A stretch of DNA of 60,955 nucleotides from contig NZ_SMYO01000019.1 in NCBI RefSeq assembly GCF_004358205.1, positions 1-60,955 on the forward strand, given 5' to 3'. Positions 58,347 to 60,955 of this stretch are shown here, in pieces. Made by a program: the position numbers and the translations under genes. The notes under the pieces are model-generated. The model searched no databases. It saw nothing but the letters and a program-made list of their open reading frames with translations, and was not told the origin of the DNA. Source of the DNA: Bacillus salipaludis. Lineage in GTDB: Bacteria; Bacillota; Bacilli; Bacillales_B; DSM-18226. Position 1 is the stretch's first letter; the number at the start of each line of letters is the position of its first letter.

Positions 58347-59420
58347 TCACCTTTTATCGGTTTCCATTTTTATTCGTTCTCGAATTAAAGCCGCACGCCT
58401 TATATCCCTTTCATGCGGCCTTAGTGGCCCGCCTGCATATTGCTGCAAGAATCCCGGCTGGGTTGAAATCATTAATTCCGTTAACATATTCTTGGGCATA
58501 TTCGTGATATATCCCATATCAATTCCAAGCTGAACGTCGGATAAACATTTCGCAGCTTCCTTCGATTCGATAATCCGGCTATTGGATAATACACCGAACG
58601 ATCTGAATAACCTGTCTTCTAATTGTATGTTTGAAGTTTTGCGTAATGCTTCACGAGCCGACCTTTCTTGTGAAATTAGCTGACTAACAACCCCCTTTAA
58701 ATCACGGCAGATATCTTCTTCTGATTTCCCAAGAGTAATTTGATTGGATATTTGAAAAATATTTCCTAATGCTTCACTGCCCTCTCCATAAATCCCTCTA
58801 ACTACAAGACCTAATTGGTTAATCGCCGGGATAATCCGATTCATTTGCTGCGTTAGGATTAGTCCAGGCAAATGCATCATGACGGAAGCACGGAGACCGG
58901 TTCCCACATTTGTGGGACAGCTTGTTAAATAACCATGTTTTTCATCAAATGCATATTGAATCCGGCTTTCAAGCCAGTCATCAATTTCATTCGCTGCTTC
59001 AAGTGCTTCTTTTAGCTGCAAACCGGGGAACAGGCACTGAATACGGATATGATCCTCTTCATTAACCATAATACTAACTTCTTCATTTTCGGTTAAAAGA
59101 ACAGCTCCATAGGGTGAATCTTCTGCAAGAAGAGGACTGATTAAATGTTTTTCAACTAAAACTAATTTTTGAAGAGGCTGTAGGTCATTGATCTTTAATA
59201 ATTCCATTTGCCCAAACTTTGTGATATCCGCCGTATTTAAAACTTCCTCTAGATTGGCAATAATCTCTTTTGCCTCTTCATGCGAAAATAATGTCGGAAA
59301 TTTATATTTCTCAAAGTTTCGAGCTAAACGGATTCGCGAACTAAGTACTATATCTGAATCAGGCCCTACCTGCCTCATCCATGAACTAAGGGCTTGGTTA
59401 ATAAATCGTTCAAGCGGCAT
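58347..59420 (-). CDS. mcsB: Protein-arginine kinase McsB
   Basis: 357 residues of phosphagen-kinase fold. [20 protein letters not shown] start and the catalytic Cys168 in [19 protein letters not shown]. It phosphorylates Arg residues, marking proteins for ClpCP and inactivating CtsR during heat stress. It is activated by McsA, encoded just upstream. Start two bases after the mcsA stop. Confidence 0.96.
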   Translation of the reverse strand: MPLERFINQALSSWMRQVGPDSDIVLSSRIRLARNFEKYKFPTLFSHEEAKEIIANLEEVLNTADITKFGQMELLKINDLQPLQKLVLVEKHLISPLLAEDSPYGAVLLTENEEVSIMVNEEDHIRIQCLFPGLQLKEALEAANEIDDWLESRIQYAFDEKHGYLTSCPTNVGTGLRASVMMHLPGLILTQQMNRIIPAINQLGLVVRGIYGEGSEALGNIFQISNQITLGKSEEDICRDLKGVVSQLISQERSAREALRKTSNIQLEDRLFRSFGVLSNSRIIESKEAAKCLSDVQLGIDMGYITNMPKNMLTELMISTQPGFLQQYAGGPLRPHERDIRRAALIRERIKMETDKR

Positions 59421-59421
59421 T

Positions 59422-59970
59422 TTATTCCCCTCCCCCCTGACTGCCCGTTAACTGTTTTTCAAGTGTACGAATCTCATCACGTACTTCTGCTGCTTTTTCA
59501 AACTCTTCATGGGTAATCAAATCTCTTAATTCATTTTTTAATTCGTCGATTTGCTTTCGAAGATGAATGCCACCACCGATTCTTTTGGGAATCTTTCCAC
59601 TATGGGACCAGTTTCCGCTGTGAAGACGTTTTAAAACAGGCTTTAGCTGGTCCTTAAAAGTTTCATAACAATGCGCACATCCGAAGCGTCCAATTTTTAA
59701 GAATTGTGGAAACGTCATTGAGCAATGGCTGCATTGAAGAATTTCCTCCTGATGAAATGGGCTCTTTTCCTGTTTTTGATAGGAAGGATCAATATTCAAA
59801 AGTCCAGCTAATAAATTATTAAAGGCAAAACTTGAGCCTCCATTTAACATAAACATATTCCCTTTTTCCTGTGCACATTTCTCACAAAGATGAACCTCTG
59901 TTTTTTCACCATTAATAATTTTTGTGAAGTGGAGTGCTGCAGGCCTTTGATTACATTCCTGGCAAATCAT
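59422..59970 (-). CDS. mcsA: McsB activator McsA (zinc-binding, UVR domain)
   Basis: 182 residues from ATG 59970 (GGAGGGG eight bases upstream). Zinc-type pairs: CQEC (3-6), CEKC (29-32), CSHC and CAHC further on; C-terminal UVR motif [20 protein letters not shown]. It activates the McsB arginine kinase. Two more upstream ATG/GTG codons overlap the ribosome site or ctsR and are less likely. Confidence 0.95.
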   Translation of the reverse strand: MICQECNQRPAALHFTKIINGEKTEVHLCEKCAQEKGNMFMLNGGSSFAFNNLLAGLLNIDPSYQKQEKSPFHQEEILQCSHCSMTFPQFLKIGRFGCAHCYETFKDQLKPVLKRLHSGNWSHSGKIPKRIGGGIHLRKQIDELKNELRDLITHEEFEKAAEVRDEIRTLEKQLTGSQGGGE

Positions 59971-59996
59971 CCTCATCACCCCTCCAGCTAGTATCA

Positions 59997-60458
59997 TTAT
60001 TTATATTTTAAGGTAGTTAACATTGCCTTTAACATTCTTGCCCGCAATTCGTCACGGTACGGAAGTTCAATATATAAAACGGAACGATCAATTACACTTA
60101 ACATGATTTTTGCTTCTCGATTTGTAATAATTTCTTCATGTACAAGTCTTAGAATAACATCTTCAGCACTTGCCTGGCTGATTCGTTCCTCTACAAGTGA
60201 GATCAAATGATGGATTAGATCGGCAAATTCGTGGGATTGTACTTTCGTAATTCTTATATACCCTCCACCGCCGCGTTTACTCTCAACAATATATCCTCTT
60301 TCTATTGTAAACCGGGTATTAATTACGTAATTTATTTGTGATGGTACACATTGAAATTTATCTGCAATTTCACTTCGTTTAATTTCAACGAGGTCTTGTT
60401 CGCTTTTTTCTAACACTGCTTTTAAATAATTTTCAATAATGTCGGAGATGTTTCTCAT
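59997..60458 (-). CDS. ctsR: Class III stress repressor CtsR
   Basis: 153 residues. Winged helix-turn-helix (EIADKFQCVPSQINYVINTR) and the wing KRGGGGYIRI with the glycine-rich heat sensor. It represses clp genes by binding the direct repeat at 60570-60586 in its own promoter. The ATG at 60458 matches the family, but its ribosome site (GGGAAG abutting the start) is weak, while a perfect one lies about 60 bases further upstream. Confidence 0.96.
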   Translation of the reverse strand: MRNISDIIENYLKAVLEKSEQDLVEIKRSEIADKFQCVPSQINYVINTRFTIERGYIVESKRGGGGYIRITKVQSHEFADLIHHLISLVEERISQASAEDVILRLVHEEIITNREAKIMLSVIDRSVLYIELPYRDELRARMLKAMLTTLKYK

Positions 60459-60516
60459 CTTCCCAACTGGCTGCAGCTTATTTGATTTTTTTCAATATTT
60501 TGCCGCTGCCAGGATT

Positions 60517-60528
60517 CACCTCCTTTTG
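60517..60528 (-). promoter_or_regulatory. Strong Shine-Dalgarno sequence without an obvious start, ctsR leader
   Basis: The transcribed strand reads AAAAGGAGGTGA, a near-perfect complement of the 16S 3' end, but no ATG, GTG or TTG follows at 5-10 bases. The only nearby frames are tiny (for example GTG AAT CCT..., 13 codons, overlapping the site). The ctsR ATG lies about 60 bases downstream. Confidence 0.55.
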
Positions 60529-60569
60529 CTTGATTTTATTTAAATTATTGTTTAGCTGGTGTTTCTGAC

Positions 60570-60586
60570 TTTGACTATATTTGACA
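60570..60586. promoter_or_regulatory. CtsR operator
   Basis: On the transcribed strand TGTCAAA-TAT-AGTCAAA matches the CtsR heptad direct repeat (RGTCAAA, 3-base spacer) at 16 of 17 positions counting N; a third, degenerate heptad follows. It begins four bases downstream of the -10 box, covering the start point. Confidence 0.92.
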
Positions 60587-60589
60587 TTA

Positions 60590-60618
60590 ATTATACTGAA
60601 AAGCGTTTGAAGTTTCAA
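60590..60618 (-). promoter_or_regulatory. Sigma-A promoter of ctsR-mcsA-mcsB-clpC
   Basis: On the reverse strand TTGAAA (60613-60618) and TATAAT (60590-60595) are 17 bases apart. The CtsR operator overlaps the start. No convincing sigma-B promoter (GTTTAA, GGGTAT) was found upstream. Confidence 0.85.
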
Positions 60619-60747
60619 CAATCAGATACTAATGATTTTCTCCAAATCTCGTCATTGTGAAACATGGTGGTGGTAAAATGTTTGGGGATATTTGTCTGTA
60701 ATTAGATATAGGAGGGGGTGATTACTGTAATTACGTCCACAAAACAC

Positions 60748-60776
60748 AAAAAAGGACAACCCTCATCAGGTTGTCC
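60748..60776 (-). terminator. Terminator of the right rRNA operon
   Basis: On the reverse strand GGACAACC and GGTTGTCC form an 8-bp stem followed by six T, 10 bases after the 5S gene. It separates the rRNA operon from the ctsR promoter. Confidence 0.9.
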
Positions 60777-60785
60777 CTCATTATG

Positions 60786-60901
<116 letters not shown>

Positions 60902-60955
60902 CTATTAAGTTTGAGGTATCATTCCCTCAAAACTAGATAATACAGAAGAAGTTTT

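Noticed and set aside
60619..60717. Sigma-B promoter for ctsR
   Set aside because: No GTTTAA and GGGTAT pair at the right spacing on the minus strand.

Overview
The window is a stretch of chromosome from a member of the Bacillaceae (Bacillus in the broad sense). The gene order follows the origin-proximal ribosomal and transcription superoperon of Bacillus subtilis almost gene for gene. Sporulation and germination genes (pdaB, kbaA, gerD, cwlD, sigH) confirm a spore former. The V1 region of the partial 16S gene and the dispersed repeats would suit a Neobacillus-like species, but that is inference only.

Both ends are ribosomal RNA. The left end holds the 5' end of a 16S gene with tandem rrn promoters. 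The right end holds a 5S gene with its terminator. Both are on the minus strand, so the window is the interval between two rRNA operons in direct orientation. Almost everything else is also on the minus strand; the exceptions are pdaB and gerD. The text below runs in coordinate order, which is the reverse of transcription for most genes.

Region 0.4-8.1 kb: a small unknown gene next to the rrn promoters; pdaB; an array of 52-bp tandem repeats; kbaA, gerD, salA, cwlD, ybaK; and an OFA-type MFS transporter with a cre-like site. This transporter sits where B. subtilis has ybaJ. Region 8.1-12.9 kb: rpsI, rplM with an L13 leader, truA, and the ECF transporter core ecfT-ecfA2-ecfA1. Region 12.9-27.3 kb: the alpha, spc and S10 ribosomal clusters (rplQ to rpsJ) including rpoA, infA, adk and secY; map is reduced to a remnant. 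Region 27.4-32.3 kb: tuf, fusA, rpsG, rpsL and the L7Ae-like gene. Region 32.3-45.1 kb: rpoC, rpoB, a RsmC-like methyltransferase, rplL/rplJ with L10 leader, rplA/rplK, nusG, secE, rpmG, sigH. Region 45.1-55.8 kb: rae1, rlmB, mrnC, cysS, cysE with a Cys T-box, gltX, ispF, ispD, yacL, disA, radA. Region 55.8-60.5 kb: clpC, mcsB, mcsA, ctsR behind a CtsR operator.

Together these genes make and regulate ribosomes and RNA polymerase, feed tRNA charging (Glu, Cys) and cysteine and isoprenoid precursors, and handle protein stress and DNA integrity. No phage, CRISPR array, defence system or complete transposon was seen. The points most worth a second look are in the non-coding parts: (1) a 63-codon open frame directly after and in frame with the rplQ stop, followed by a hairpin; (2) the decayed map gene; (3) the 52-bp tandem array; (4) a pseudoknot-like motif ahead of rpoA; (5) twin palindromes upstream of the MFS gene; and (6) an Asp-to-Asn change in the PdaB motif.
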